The notes: generated by a model not told the origin, from the sequence alone. 64,000 nt of DNA from Hermatobates lingyangjiaoensis (GCA_026182355.1 JAPFBL010000608.1:1-64000); one strand, 5' to 3'; positions 21,341 through 32,928 are shown, counted from the stretch's first letter. A program made the numbers and translations.

Positions 21341-21985
21341 CATAATAATGATGTCCCTTCTGTTTGAAAATGGACACACCTTCTCGGGTCATGCGGATGA
21401 ATAGTGGATCAACGTCAATGCCGGCTCGAGTAGCATCTATTCTAAAATAGGTAAATGGATAATCGTGGACGATATGGAAACTGGGGACCAAACTCACTTC
21501 CACAGGCAGATGCCAATAGACCTGGTCATTAGGGTCAGATCTGAGAATTTCAGGTTGAAAAGAGGACTGGTTGTCGGGTGAAGAAGCTGGAACGAGCATA
21601 GATAACCTGAAAGGATAACCTGAAGAAGGTAGACGACTGAGCTATGGACATCTGGAGAAAGCGTTGGTCAATGTGGAGCGACGCATCGGTTTTTTCTATC
21701 AATCGACACAAGGCTCAATCTTTTCAGTAGTCGACGCTACTTGATAGTCATCAAAGAACATTATTCAATTTACCGCTATTATTTTGCCTCCAAGAAATCA
21801 GCTCTTAAGGAGGCAGTAAGGGACGTTTGTGCTAAAACTCGCACTCTTGGTCACCATGTTAAAGAGTTGCTCAGCTACAATAGCGGGTAGTAGCGAAGGA
21901 TTACAGAGTGAATCAGCGATTGACCGCCCCACACGCCAGAGCAAAAAGGATACGTGGACACACAAATCCAAAATTCAGCAAATCT
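21341..21985. other. Moderately GC-rich stretch, unrecognised
   Basis: The sequence is less AT-rich than its surroundings and has a 92-codon minus-strand frame (21321-21599) and a plus-strand reading with RRLIVIKEHYSIYRYYFASK, but neither resembles a family I know. It could be an unassigned transposon leader. Confidence 0.3.
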
Positions 21986-23230
21986 AAATATAATTTAGAA
22001 AAGAAGTTATAAAACCTAAAAGGAAAACAAGGTGAAGGTTTCTTTGATTTCTCTGAAGAGCTAGCAATAACTAATTTAAGTAATGTGGATTCTCCCAAGG
22101 AAGTTTCCACTTACTTTCATCACGTGAAAAGTTCGCTATAGAATGTAGACACAAAGAAGATATTCCTACATTTCACATGATAAATTTAGAAAAGATTTTT
22201 ATCTGTATTAATATAAAAAACTGCAACACAATTACAAGTAACTGTGTAAATATTATAACAAGTTATAGTCACAAGTAATACATCCAATCGATCACAAAAA
22301 CCGAATGCCAGTATAGAACGTTGCTTTCAGAAAACTAAAAAGTTCCTAAAAGACCATACGGATATAATTGTGTGTAAGAACGATAAACTGGCAGTCTTAA
22401 TGAAGGAAGAAGATTATAAAGCTAAAATGAAGACATGCATAATATCCATAACATTAGCTAAACTGGCTGTGTTAAACACAAGCAAGTTGCGATTGAAGAT
22501 GGACAACGTCCGAAAGAACTCCAACGACTCCAAGAACATCTTACGAAGTACGAGTTTTCCTTATTTCTAAAATAAAATAAAGACATTCTTAGAAGACATA
22601 TAGATATAAACTATTCCCAGAACAGATCTATCGTCAACATTATAAAGTAAATAAAATACATACTTAAAAAGGAAAACTGAATAAATATTCGTCAAGCAAT
22701 ACTTCTGAAATTATATAATGGATTAGCTCCAATGATATATGGATTAGTTAAATTATATAACACAAATTTTCCCCTAAGCCCAATTGTTTCCTTTATAGGT
22801 AGCAGAATGTATGAGCTACCTTTTCAAAATACGTAGAAAAATATCTAAATTATATTGTTTCGACTAATGAATTCAAAGTTCAAAATTTATTAAAATATAA
22901 GGAAGCCACAACAATGATGTACTAAGTGAAAATGCAATCTTGATTTCTCTAGATGTTCAATCTCTTTTTACAAACGTACCAATCGATTTAACTTTAGACT
23001 GAATAAATAAACAATGAGATAAAATTGAACCACATATTGCCATCTAAAAACAGAAATTTCTCCCCATCCTAAATTTTATTTGTAAAGCCCAATATTTTAT
23101 ATTTGATAGAGTTGTAAATAAACAAAAATTTCGATTACCTATGGGCTCTCTCTTCAATATCACCAATTCTTGCTAATATAATAATGAATGAATTATTTAA
23201 GAACTTCAATAGTAAGTTAGGCAAAGCAGT
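21986..23230 (+). pseudogene. Degraded PLE, type B, N-terminal and RT pieces
   Basis: With many frame changes the translation follows the better copy at 61860-63640: GFFDFSEELAITNLSNVD near 22040, a YELPF..KYVEKYLNYIVST block near 22815, LDVQSLFTNVP near 22955 and an MGS motif B remnant near 23140. It is heavily decayed and not translatable as one protein. Confidence 0.6.
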
Positions 23231-23258
23231 GAATACTAAATCAAACTTCAAGGCTAAA

Positions 23259-23745
23259 ATGTTTATCACAATTAATCCAGAATTAAAGGACCAACTGAAA
23301 TCTGAAGCCTATAAGACAAAAGATTTCAATAGAATTGAATAAACTGATTAAAAAGGCCAATAATGACAATGGTGAACAATTTCAAAAAAAAAAACCTGTG
23401 GTAGGAGAGTTGAATCCAGGTTATATCTATGGTAATGTGAAAAACCACAAAGTAGGTCACCCTTCAAGAGATCTCATTTCTCAGGTGTGCAGACCCATAT
23501 ACAGGTACAGTTAAAACGTTGAATAGCACGACATCTACATATCTACCGGCCAAATATCTATTTAGATATACAAATACAAAATATATCTATTAGATATACG
23601 AATTTTGAGAAATATTGCATGCTACTAAAACCTCAAGGGACAATAGCCTCACTTGATGCGGAATCTTTGTTCACTAACTTGCCAGTTGAAAAAACTGTTA
23701 GAATCATATGTGCATCAGCTTACAATCACCTTCGTCTTATTGGGG
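23259..23745 (+). pseudogene. Degraded PLE, type A, RT fragment
   Basis: The translation reads ITINPELKDQLKSEAYKTKD, GELNPGYIYGNVKNHK and ASLDAESLFTNLPVEKTV, paralogous to the PLE-1 protein (KPDLQDQLRSEATKRRD, GEYNPGYLYGNVKCHK, ASLDVESLFTNVPV). Internal deletions and stops break it, and it ends before motif B. It lies right behind the type B fragment, so two PLE lineages are joined here. Confidence 0.68.
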
Positions 23746-23984
23746 AGTTTTTACAAATTAATAATAAGTTTTCACAAATTAATCATGAAACAGCAGAGTT
23801 AGAAGCATCTGAAATCAACAAATCACTTATAAAGAACCTTTCGCTATATATTAATGAACAATTACCAATGTGTACAAAATTTTTGAACCTTTTCATATAA
23901 TTTGAAAAATGTGTGTTTCCTCGAGCAAAAAACAGCCATGTTCTAATTGTACAGTTAGGCAAATATATATCTATATATATATAT

Positions 23985-24350
<366 letters not shown>

Positions 24351-24361
24351 TTATTACCTTC

Positions 24362-24690
24362 CTAGATGCAAACAACGGATGGAAGGTAACCAAGACCCTG
24401 GGGAAACCCCACCATGCCACTACCTTTCGATAACCTCCCTTATTGTCATTATGTCCTATGTTGAATTGGTGTAGTTTATTTAATTATTTGTTTACTTTTA
24501 GATTTCTTAATAATTTTACAAGTGTTATGAAACTCTGTATATATAATATCTTTGAAAATGGTCGATGATGACCGAAACATGTCGGATTACAAAAATAAAA
24601 ATTTTGAAGAACTTATGTATTTAGTTCCAAACCTATGGAAGCCAGGTATGAAAAGATTGAAAAAATTAATCAGAAAAGGTGTAAAACTAA
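24362..24690 (+). mobile_element. PLE type A 3' end, third copy
   Basis: The segment matches 4970-5270 of PLE-1 at a visibly lower identity than PLE-2: GGATGGAAGGTAACCAAGA, then the stem-loop GATGATGACCGAAACATGTC and the partial N-terminal reading frame (MVDDDRNMSDY, FEELMYLVPNLWKPGMKRLK). It stands alone, without RT or GIY-YIG codons, so it is a solo pseudo-LTR or a strongly truncated insertion. Confidence 0.78.
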
Positions 24691-24870
24691 ATGCTCTGAG
24701 GCCTTTCATTGTATCTCACCAGAGAGCAAACAAAGTAAAAACTGACAAGCTTAACATAAAAGTAATGGAGAAGGAAGGTAACAAAACAGCTGGAAACTCA
24801 ATATGACAATATAGCTTGATAAGAAGAAATACCCTATAAAATTAAACAATGCAGATCCAATAGTAAGAAA

Positions 24871-25671
24871 TTGAATTATTTCTTCTCGAAGTGCTCGAGT
24901 TCTGCTCGACTGGCGACGTGGTGGAAGCAGAAGCTCTACAGCTCGGTGGATGGGGCTGAGCTAAGGAAGTCATCGGGTGTCCTAGTGTCGACCTGGTGGG
25001 TGGAGCGTGGGGCGGCCGGTGTGCCTGGGTGTGATTACATCCAGTACCACCGTGTCTGTGTCAATTGCTTGCCCACCATGGTGCGGACGTCTAGGAGCGT
25101 TCGGCGTGCCCGGATCGACACCAACTACCGGGCTGGATGTGCAGCCATGGAGACCACCGCTCACGTCATCTAGCACTGCCACAGGTCTCACGGAGTGCGG
25201 ATAAGGCGGCATGATGCCGTCTGTAAGACCCTCGCTGGGGCCTTAAGGGAGAAAGGCTGGATAGTCCGGATGGAGCCTCACTTCAAGACAGACTGTGGGC
25301 TAAGGAAGCCCGACATCGTGGCTTCAAGGAAAGGCCGAACCTGTGTAGTAGACGCTCAGGTTGTCATCGGGGCGAGGCCTTTAAATGAAGCCCACAGGAA
25401 GAAGCTGGAGTACTACAAGAACAACCAAGACCTCAGAAGATTGGTGGCGGAACAACACGGCACTGAGGAAGAGTTAGTCCAGTTCACCTCGTGTACTGTG
25501 TCGTGGCGTGGGGTGTGGTCTGCTTCCTCCTACTGGGACCTTAGGAGTATGGGTATCTCCGGTGGGACTCTAAGTGGTATCACCACTAGAGTCCTGCAGC
25601 GGAGCTCGACTAACTGGACCAGGTGGGGGAAGATGACCACTCTGCGTGGGGCTGGAGGGAAAAGTGTATGA
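24871..25671 (+). pseudogene. R2-like non-LTR element, C-terminal zinc finger and restriction-like endonuclease
   Basis: One frame is open over 266 codons except for TAG at 25171-25173, in the position where R2 proteins read HVIQHC. Visible blocks are DYIQYHRVCVNCLPTMVRTS, the CCHC finger around CAAMETTAHVI-HCHRSHG, RRHDAVC, and the PD-(D/E)XK nuclease core GLRKPDIVASRKG..VVDAQVV. In R2 this nuclease nicks the rDNA target. The RT is missing and GC content is far above the surroundings. It ends in a (TA)n(TG)n tract at 25794. Confidence 0.85.
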
Positions 25672-25792
25672 CCGGCCTGCGCGCCATTAGGAAGGTCAAT
25701 GGCGCCTGTGAGGTCATTGGCAATGGCAATTGCCTCAAGGTCATTGCCTGTGAGGAGAATTCCCTTCCCGGCAATATGAGGGGTCGGCTTTG

Positions 25793-25898
<106 letters not shown>

Positions 25899-25960
25899 AT
25901 ACTAATAAAGTTATTATTTTTTCAATAATAATAGAAAGAAAGAAAAAAATTAACAAAACA

Positions 25961-26185
25961 TTAAGCTATATTATTTGAATCAACAATCTGGTCAGAGTTC
26001 ATATCAAAAGATACTTGTACATTTCCAAGATCACCCCCAGGTCCAATTTGCTGAACTATCCCTCGAATTAAGAATTCATCTAATTTAAATAGCCCCTGAC
26101 TTATTTTGATTAATTTTTCAAAATTATACTTAATTAGGGCACTTTTTACTAACTTTCTTTCAACATCAAACGAGAAAAATATCAA
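25961..26185 (-). pseudogene. GIY-YIG domain tail on the minus strand
   Basis: The minus-strand reading VERKLVKSALIKYNFEKLIK and LFKLDEFLIRGIVQQIG parallels the plus-strand piece at 60190-60402 (IERNLEESAVIKY.., LFKLDNVLVEGIVKQIG). The R-x-x-E/K-S-x-x-I-K-Y block fits the C-terminal part of PLE GIY-YIG domains. The core YIG part is missing. Confidence 0.5.
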
Positions 26186-26224
26186 TTCCTTGGAATCTTC
26201 CCATTTTATGGAATGATTGTTAAA

Positions 26225-26640
26225 TTAATATGTTGAAACAAAGCTTCAACCCCATTGGTTGGTACCATTTCCCAGAGTCATATAAAAATAGTTTGGACCT
26301 TGTTTCAAAGTTGAACTCTTTCTCTTTCCAAAAATGCACTTTGATGAGTTTTGATGTAAAATCTCTCTCCACAAACGTTCCTGTAGAAGATTTCCTGACC
26401 TACTAAAAGCAGAATTAGATCAAAGAAATTTTAGTATTCCTATTTCTGTGTCTGCTCTTATAGAATTAATTCGACTTTGTGTTAGTGATTGTTGTTTTTC
26501 TTTTAGAGATAAATTTTATACGCAAAAGTTAGGTTTAGCTATAGGAAATTGTCTATCCCCAGTTCTCAGTAATATATTCATGGAATGTTTTGAATTGAAA
26601 TTTCTCCCTAAGATTTAGCCAAGATTTGCCTAAGATTGCA
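26225..26640 (+). pseudogene. PLE RT fragment of a third lineage
   Basis: The translation, with one shift near 26390, reads MSFDVKSLSTNVPVEDFL (motif A), then LDQRNFSIPISVSALIELIR, FRDKFYTQKLGLAIGN and CLSPVLSNIFMECFE (motif B). The G-x-C-L-S-P form of motif B differs from the MGSPLG of type A and the MGSPCAP of type B, so this is another lineage. Motif C is absent. Confidence 0.65.
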
Positions 26641-27006
26641 ATAACAATCGTCATAGATTTTTTTTTAATTTTTAAATAAAATTTGAAGAGTCGTTTTCGA
26701 ACTGTGATTGGAGAAGGTTGTGCGCTGGTGCTTTGCGAGAATCTCGGTTTTTCTGTGACGGTTTATTACTCTGGGTGACCCCTTCATTCTTGCACTTGAA
26801 CAAGCGCGCAGGTCTATTTTGTTTGCTGTGAAGAATAACGTTGCGAAGGATTTATGAGGGTGCCTTAGAATTGACCAACACTCAACCCCGGGGGTCAAGC
26901 ACCCCCTTTTTAACCTGCTTTTCTATCCTTGTCCCATACTTGTAAATTTTACTATTTCCTTATACAAAAACGCAGACTTCTTAACTTTAGTTATAATATT
27001 ATAATA

Positions 27007-27985
27007 GGAGACCCCACCCACTCATCTAATCAACCCTGCAAAGAACAAGAAGACCCCACCCACTTATCTAATCCACTCTGCAGAGAATAAGAAGACCCCA
27101 CCCACTCATCTAATCCACTCTGAAAAGAACAAGAAGACCCCACCCACTTATCTAATCCACTCTGCAGAGAATAAGGAGACCCCACCCACTCATCTAATCC
27201 ACTCTGAAAAGAACAAGAAGACCCCATCCACTTATCTAATCCACTCTGCAGAGAATAAGAAGACCCCACCCACTCATCTAATCCACTCTGCAAAGAACAA
27301 GAAGACCCCATCCTCTCATCTAATCCACTCTGCAAAGAACAAGAAGACCCCACCCACTTATCTAATCCACTCTGCAAAGAATAAGAAGACCCCATCCACT
27401 TATCTAATCCACTCTGCAGAGAATAAGAAGACCCCACCCACTTATCTAATCCACTCTGCAAAGAACAAGAAGACCCCACCCACTTATCTAATCCACACTG
27501 CAAAGAACAAGAAGACCCCACCCACTCATCTAATCCACTCTGAAAAAAACAAGAAGACCCCACCCACTCATCTAATCCACTCTGCAAAGAACAAGAAGAC
27601 CCCACCCACTCATCTAATCCACTCTGCAAAGAACAAGAAGACCCCACCCTATTATCTAATCCACTCTGCAGAGAATAAGAAGACCCCACCCACTCATCTA
27701 ATCCACTCTGCAAAGAACAAGAAGACCCAACCCACTTATCTAATCCACTCTGCGGAGAATAAGAAGACCCCACCCACTCATCTAATCCACACTGCGAAGA
27801 ACAAGAAGACCCCACCCACTCATCTAATCCACTCTGCAAAGAACAAGAAGACCCCACCCACTTATCTAATCCACTCTGCGGAGAATAAGAAGACCCCACC
27901 CACTCATCTAATCCACTCTGCAAAGAACAAGAAGACCCCACCCACTCATCTAATCCACTCTGCAAAGAACAAGAAGACCCCATTC
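27007..27985. repeat. 42-bp minisatellite, about 23 copies, derived from ORF1 codons
   Basis: The unit, starting GAAGACCCCACCCACTCATC, is 42 bp and repeats about 23 times with variants (CTCATC/CTTATC, GCAAAG/GCAGAG/GAAAAG, AACAAG/AATAAG). It corresponds to a single-copy stretch of ORF1 in copy 1 (about 9102-9141). Because 42 is a multiple of 3 the array is open on both strands: plus codes a 14-residue unit like KKTPPTHLIHSAKN, minus a unit like VGSSCSLQSGLDEW over 317 codons. Confidence 0.93.
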
Positions 27986-28314
27986 TCTCATCGGACCAAG
28001 TAGATGATCCACCTTATAGCTCACAACCCTCGCCCCCGCTTCCCAGTATTCAACCCCCAACCCCTTTGCTTGCCTTCCCCCTCCTCCATCTTATTCCTTA
28101 TGGAAGAAGAAGGAAAGACCACCTCCAATATTCCTTAAAGGACTTACCAACTATCCATCCTTTATTAAAACCCAACAAGCAATGAAGGTGAAGAATTATT
28201 GTGTAAAAGCACAAATTCTTCATAACATGTAACAAAATTCACAAAAGAAATTATTGTTTCTTCACAAAAGATACAATAATAATAACGAACACAGCGATTG
28301 GGTAGAGGAGAGCT

Positions 28315-28692
28315 GTGGCATACCTCAGTGAAAGCAACTCGGACTTTTACTGCCACCAATTAAAACAGGACAAACCACTGAGAGCAGTCATCAGACACCT
28401 CCACCCCACACTGCCAGTAACAGTCATCCATGAAGAACTTGAAAGACTTGGTTTTCAGATGAAAAAGGTGACAAACGATTACCACCGCGCCACAAAGGCG
28501 GAATTGCTATATTTATTTGTAGACTTGGTAATGACCAAGGAGAACGATAAAAACTTCGATTTGAAAAATTTATTAAAAACCATCATTATAGAAGAAGAGT
28601 CCCACAGAAAAAAAAAGGATATACCTCAATGCAGTGCTATCAAAATTATAGGCACACAAAAGCCTACTGTAATCACGCAGCAGGGTGTGTAA
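28315..28692 (+). pseudogene. ORF1 gag-like fragment of Jockey-like copy 2
   Basis: The frame reads DKPLRAVIRHLHPTLPVTVI and HEELERLGFQMKKV, nearly the same as copy 1 (9520-9620), through LKNLLKTIIIEEESH to the start of the first zinc knuckle (DIPQC), where a frameshift takes over. The knuckles are lost in the 160-bp duplication that follows. Confidence 0.82.
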
Positions 28693-28960
28693 ATTTAAAT
28701 GTCCACAGACTGCCTTATACACGGTACAAGAATCTCTGTTCCATTCGGGACCAAACACCAGCCTCATAGCATTAAACTCACCAGGAAATAAAATAAATCT
28801 CAAAATTATAGGCACACAAAAGCCTACTGTAATTACGCAGCAGGGTGTGTAAATTTAAATGTCCACAGACTGCCTTATACACGGTACAAGAATGTCTGTA
28901 CCATTCGGGACCAAACACCAGCCTCATAGCATTAAACTCACCAGGAAATAAAATAAATCT
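28639..28960. repeat. Tandem duplication, two 160-bp units
   Basis: The block beginning CAAAATTATAGGCACACAAA at 28641 is repeated at 28801 with only a few differences, and a stub of a third unit begins at 28961. It contains the end of the first ORF1 zinc knuckle. Minus-strand frames here are by-products. Confidence 0.92.
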
Positions 28961-29087
28961 CAAAATTGAAATACTTTACCAAGATAATGTCTAAGTTAGA
29001 CTAAAAAATTGTGGAAGCCCTGTACATAAGGAAGAACTAACCGAACCTCAACAATCTGACCATGAGCTTCTCAGTTTTTAAAACTGC

Positions 29088-29240
29088 ATGCAGGAGCGTA
29101 AACTACAAACAACCCTGATTAAGTTTACAGTTAAACTTGAAGATAAGTTCAAGCTTGCAAACTACTGTTTAAATATTCAAGCAGAATTAATGGCTATATC
29201 GAAAACTTTGGAGTGGTTGCAAAATAATAGTTTACATATT
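29088..29240 (+). pseudogene. LINE RNase H scrap
   Basis: The frame includes FKLANYCLNIQAELMAISKT followed by LEWLQNN, similar to the conserved N-terminal block of LINE RNase H (Y-C-x-x-x-Q-A-E-L-x-A-I). Only about 50 codons. It ends where the dispersed repeat 29250-29482 begins. Confidence 0.6.
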
Positions 29241-29249
29241 TCATTACAA

Positions 29250-29477
29250 TGTGTCAGTTTGTTTATTTCAATCATTTCCTTTATTTCTTTCTTTGATTAT
29301 TCTCAGTTATTTTGATAATATTGTCGACAATTTGTTTTGGAAGAAAGTACGTGTAATATAATTCTTTTATCAGGGAACTGCTTATTTTGTTTTGATACAT
29401 AACTTTATGTAAGTACTTACTTTTGTAAACTAATTTTCTATTCTTTTATGAGAGAAATAAATCACGTTAAAAAAAGA

Positions 29478-29515
<38 letters not shown>
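29250..29515 (+). repeat. Second copy of dispersed repeat 20527-20755, then (TA)n
   Basis: The match to 20527-20755 runs to about 29482 and then enters a (TA)n tract (29482-29515). See the first copy for details. Confidence 0.75.
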
Positions 29516-29518
<3 letters not shown>

Positions 29519-29695
29519 AGAAAGGAAATATTAGTTAATTGTTTTAAAACTTATAATTTTCCTTGGCTTCACTCTAAACATTATTAAAATTATGAGGGTG
29601 TTGAGTTTAACATTCGTCCCCATAATTTTTACAATAGTTCAAAGTGTATCATTGATAGGATATGATTGCACACATCCTAATAGTACCTCTAAGTA

Positions 29696-30440
29696 TATAT
29701 ATATATATATAGTTCACACAGGAAAGAGAAAACACAAATAAAAGACACACACAAAAGACTCACAACGATATTTCGACAGTCGTCGTCATCGGGTAGAAGT
29801 AGTCCCTTTGAGTAGCTGAAGCTAACTGAGTGGTAGGCCAAATGCAACGAACACGCGCGCACTTTGCCTGCCGCCCTAGGTAAGCTACTAACTACAGAGA
29901 GAATAATAACTAAAAGGAACAAATAAAAGCAAATAAAATTAACAGAAGGAGAAGACTAGTAAATGAAGCAATAAACAATTAAAAAATTAAAAAATAAAAA
30001 TAAATAAAAAAAATAAAAATTAAAATTAAAAAATAATAAATAAATAAATTCTTAAAAAAAAAAAAAAAAAAAATTAAAATAAATAAATAAAAAAAAAAAT
30101 AAATAAATAAATAAATACTTAAATTAACGGTACAAGTTAAGGCCAGGAGGAGAGCGAGCTTTGAGAAGACAGATAATTGCCTCCTCTGAAGCTCTTAAAG
30201 TAACCCGAGAAGACTGAACAGGGATATGATTAAGGACTTGGACCCGGAAGCAGTGATTAAAATCCAGTCCATGGGAATTAGAGTGGATAGCAATAGGAAG
30301 GTTTTTGCGTTGACCAACGGAAGCCCTGTGACCATTCATACGTAAGTTAAGCTGCGTAGAGGCCATACCAACGTAGAATGCATCACACTGGGTGCAGTCC
30401 AAACGGTAAACGCAATTAACCGAGGTGCATGAGGTGTGAT
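29696..30440 (-). mobile_element. PLE 3' end, lineage C, minus strand
   Basis: On the minus strand a GIY-YIG frame (30425 to 30124) is followed by an A/T-rich 3' part (29960-30120 is almost pure A/T on the plus strand) and a terminal segment with the stem-loop-like CCCGATGACGACGACTGTCG followed by AAATATCG at about 29806-29770. Both ends abut (TA)n tracts (29696-29711 and 30438-30474). Confidence 0.7.
30124..30425 (-). pseudogene. GIY-YIG endonuclease domain, PLE lineage C
   Basis: The minus-strand frame reads NCVYRLDCTQCDAFYVGMAS, with the C-x2-C pair and the YVG core, then an arginine and histidine in LNLRMNGHR, HSNSHGLDFNHC, and a glutamate in RASEEAIICLLKAR, ending P-x-LN. All GIY-YIG blocks appear present. 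Upstream (higher coordinates) it runs into a (TA)n tract, so the RT part is missing. Confidence 0.8.
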
Positions 30441-30520
30441 ATATATATATATATATTGTGATATATATATATATAGTATGCATCTTTATTAAATCTAAAA
30501 GATAATAATATCATCAGCAT

Positions 30521-31547
30521 GAAACCTTCCCTTCAAGACCAGTTTAAGATCAGAAGCTACCAAACAAAGGGACTTCCCAATCCAGCAAAGTACTTAATAA
30601 AACTCTCATAGAAGCAGCCAAGAGTCTGAAAAATAACAAGGATATTATCATCAGAAGAGCAGATAAGGCCAACATCTTGGTGATATTAGACAGAAAAGAA
30701 TATAAACATAAATTAGACCTCATTCTAGAGGATACAACAAAATTCAAAAAGATTCAAAAAAACCCAACGGCCCAACTGAAACTTGAAATTAACAAACTCA
30801 CCAAAGAAGCCAACAAAACAGGAAAAGTACTACAAACGGTCATAGGAGAATTCAGCCCCGGATATTTATATGGAACTATAAAAACACATAAGCCAGGACA
30901 TAAAATCAGACCTATTATTTCACAAATAACAACTCCAACCTACTCCACTGCAAAAGCCCTCAACTCCATTTTAGCGCCATACCTACCAGCCAAATATGTA
31001 ATAAATTCTACTGATAACTTCTTGGATATTTTAAGGGTGAACAAACCTATAGGTTTATTAGCTTCACTTGACGTTGAATCATTATTCACGAATGTTCCTG
31101 TTGAAGAAACTATCAAAATTATTTGCGATACAGTCTACAATCATCCATCCCTTCCTGTTCCTTCATTTGGTCGGCCAATTATGGAAAAACTACTCAGAGC
31201 ATGCACAAGCAAAAGTCCTTTCACACATGTGGATGGTAGCATATACTGTCAAAATAGATGGAGTCGCCATGGGATCTCCCCTGGGTGTTTTATTCGCAAA
31301 CTTCTACATGTGCCACCTGGAAAATACTATTTTCAGTCTTAAACCTGATCTCAAACCTCAACTGTATTGCCGATATATTGATGACTGTTTTTTAATCATA
31401 AAAAACAAACAACACGTTAATGATATAATAACCATCTTCGAGCAACATTCTGTTTTAAAATTTACAAGTGAAATTAGTAACAATCAGATGTCAAATTTTT
31501 TAGATGTCACAGTGAAAGAAGATAACGGCCTTTTAAAGATCAGATAA
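30521..31547 (+). pseudogene. PLE type A RT, frameshifted and truncated
   Basis: It begins at KPSLQDQF just behind a (TA)n tract (30438-30474) and continues through NKDIIIRRADKANILVILD, GEFSPGYLYGTIKTHKPGH, ASLDVESLFTNVPVEETI (motif A), DGVAMGSPLGVLFAN (motif B) and YCRYIDDCFLI (motif C). Frameshifts lie near 30550 and near 31250. It breaks off after NFLDVTVKEDNG at about 31540, where a type B PLE begins. GIY-YIG is absent. Relative of PLE-1 but clearly diverged. Confidence 0.85.
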
Positions 31548-32149
31548 TACCAAATGGATACATTTTAGCCTCATTAGATGTTAGTTCATTATTCACTAAC
31601 ATCCCAATTGACATGGTGGAAAAAATAGTGAAAGACTCATGGAATAAAATTTCAGAACGCACCAAATTAACTATAATAGACTTTATAAACATTATTAGGT
31701 TATGCACATCAGAGGGTTATTTCCTATATGATAATGAACATTACAGAATTATAGATGGAGTAGCAATGGGTAGTCCATGTGCCCCCATTTTGGCAGATTT
31801 AGTGATGGATTACCTTCTTGATACAGTAATTAATGTAATACCTTTTCCAATGCCTTTCATTTATAATGATAGATACCTAAATTTTTTATCCCACCACCCT
31901 CTAAAACACAAAATTAACACTGCATTAGCATTGAAATATAGAGCCATACATTTATGTGATAATCAGTTTATAAAGAAAAATTTAAATATAGTAAAAAATA
32001 TATTGAAACAAAACAATTACCCGCACCATTTAATAAATAAAATAATGCGATCAACAGTTAGTAACCATAATGAAATAACTCCACAGGTAGACACTAATAG
32101 GAATATAAGACCGGACTTAAACACTGAAGAAGGTAATGAAATAAATTAG
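31544..32149 (+). pseudogene. PLE type B RT with deleted YVDD region
   Basis: From the joint at about 31544 the reading is NGYILASLDVSSLFTNIPID (motif A) and DGVAMGSPCAPILADLVMD (motif B). Directly after PFPMPFI the frame continues YNDRYLNFLSHHPLKHKINT without a break. In the family the motif C YVDD block and 80-90 residues lie between these two parts, so an in-frame deletion has removed the catalytic centre. The frame is otherwise open to the TAG at 32147-32149. Confidence 0.8.
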
Positions 32150-32194
32150 CACTCCAGTAATAATGGCCTCACCAACTCACCACAGTATAGATCA

Positions 32195-32656
32195 GTGACA
32201 TATGTGAAAGGACTGACAGAACAGATTGGAAAAATACTTAAGGAAGCTAACTTTAAAATAACATATAAAGTAAAGAAAAAAGTAAATACATGCATTTTTA
32301 CGAACACCAAATCACCTATCAACAAACTAATTAAAAGCAATATAATATATTCTATTCCTTGCAATAATTGTAATAATGTATACGTAGGTCAAACCAAACA
32401 ATATCTAAAAGATAGATTAGCATTACACAAATCAAATTTTAAAAATAAAAAAATGTTTTGGGCCTTAGCCTCCCACGCAATTAAAAATCAACACACATAT
32501 CAATTTGAGAATGCATCCATTTTAGATTATGAAACTTCATACAATAAAAGATTGATAAAAGAAATGATACATATCAAAAATACTAATAATACTTGCAATA
32601 GAAAAACAGATACAGACAATTTAAGTAGAATTTATAGTTCCATCATAAATCGTTAA
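32195..32656 (+). CDS. GIY-YIG endonuclease part of PLE type B
   Basis: Open frame of 153 codons in the same element: TYVKGLTEQIGKILKEANFK, then IIYSIPCNNCNNVYVGQTKQ with two cysteines and the YVG core, LKDRLALHK, HAIKNQHTYQFENA, and a C-terminal ESSY-like block (KRLIKEMIHIKN) ending NTCN. It follows the RT piece after a stop at 32147, so the original polyprotein is interrupted here. The domain itself looks complete. Confidence 0.78.
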   Translation: MTYVKGLTEQIGKILKEANFKITYKVKKKVNTCIFTNTKSPINKLIKSNIIYSIPCNNCNNVYVGQTKQYLKDRLALHKSNFKNKKMFWALASHAIKNQHTYQFENASILDYETSYNKRLIKEMIHIKNTNNTCNRKTDTDNLSRIYSSIINR

Positions 32657-32727
32657 AGATGCAATGTTATCTAGTTTATATTTTTATGGATTTTTAAAAT
32701 AATAATGTATTATAATTGTATTATAGA

Positions 32728-32928
32728 TATACAGTGGATTCCGCTTAATTGGGACAGCCGCTTATTTGGGACAAATCTCAAAGAACGGAAACCAAACTAT
32801 GAACTACAATTGTAAATTTGTATGTTTAATTGGGACAACATTCCGCTTAATTGGGAGAGTAAATTTAAGATTTTAGTACAGTACAGTCCTGATTAACCGA
32901 GTATGTTTTAACTGAGTTCCGGTTTAAC
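32728..32928. mobile_element. Two pogo/Tigger-like transposon end fragments
   Basis: At about 32730 TACAGTGGATTCCGCTTAAT begins a segment with repeated TTAATTGGGACA words, and at about 32883 TACAGTCCTGATTAACCGAG begins another with AACTGAG/AACCGAG words. Both start TACAGT and look like terminal parts of pogo-type Tc1/mariner elements. No transposase or matching opposite end is seen. Confidence 0.4.

Larger units (their letters stand above)
26690..29245 (+). mobile_element. Jockey-like element, copy 2, with internal minisatellite
   Basis: 26690-27006 matches the leader of copy 1 (8808-9100), then comes a 42-bp tandem array (27007-27985), then the rest of ORF1 (from about 27990; best part 28315-28692), a 160-bp tandem duplication (28639-28960), and an RNase H scrap (29088-29240). 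Endonuclease and RT are missing. It is clearly the same family as 8140-10702 but badly decayed. Confidence 0.8.

Noticed and set aside
21321..21599. 92-codon minus-strand frame
   Set aside because: Plausible composition but no family, no neighbours and no start context; left as unrecognised sequence.
24982..25212. Minus-strand frames opposite the R2-like endonuclease
   Set aside because: High GC leaves few stops; the plus strand carries the R2 motifs.
27030..27983. 317-codon minus-strand frame with 14-residue repeats
   Set aside because: It is the antisense of a tandem array with a unit divisible by three; openness is a consequence of the repeat and there is no sign of a gene around it.
28573..28963. 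Two similar minus-strand frames
   Set aside because: They come from the 160-bp tandem duplication of ORF1 sequence read backwards.
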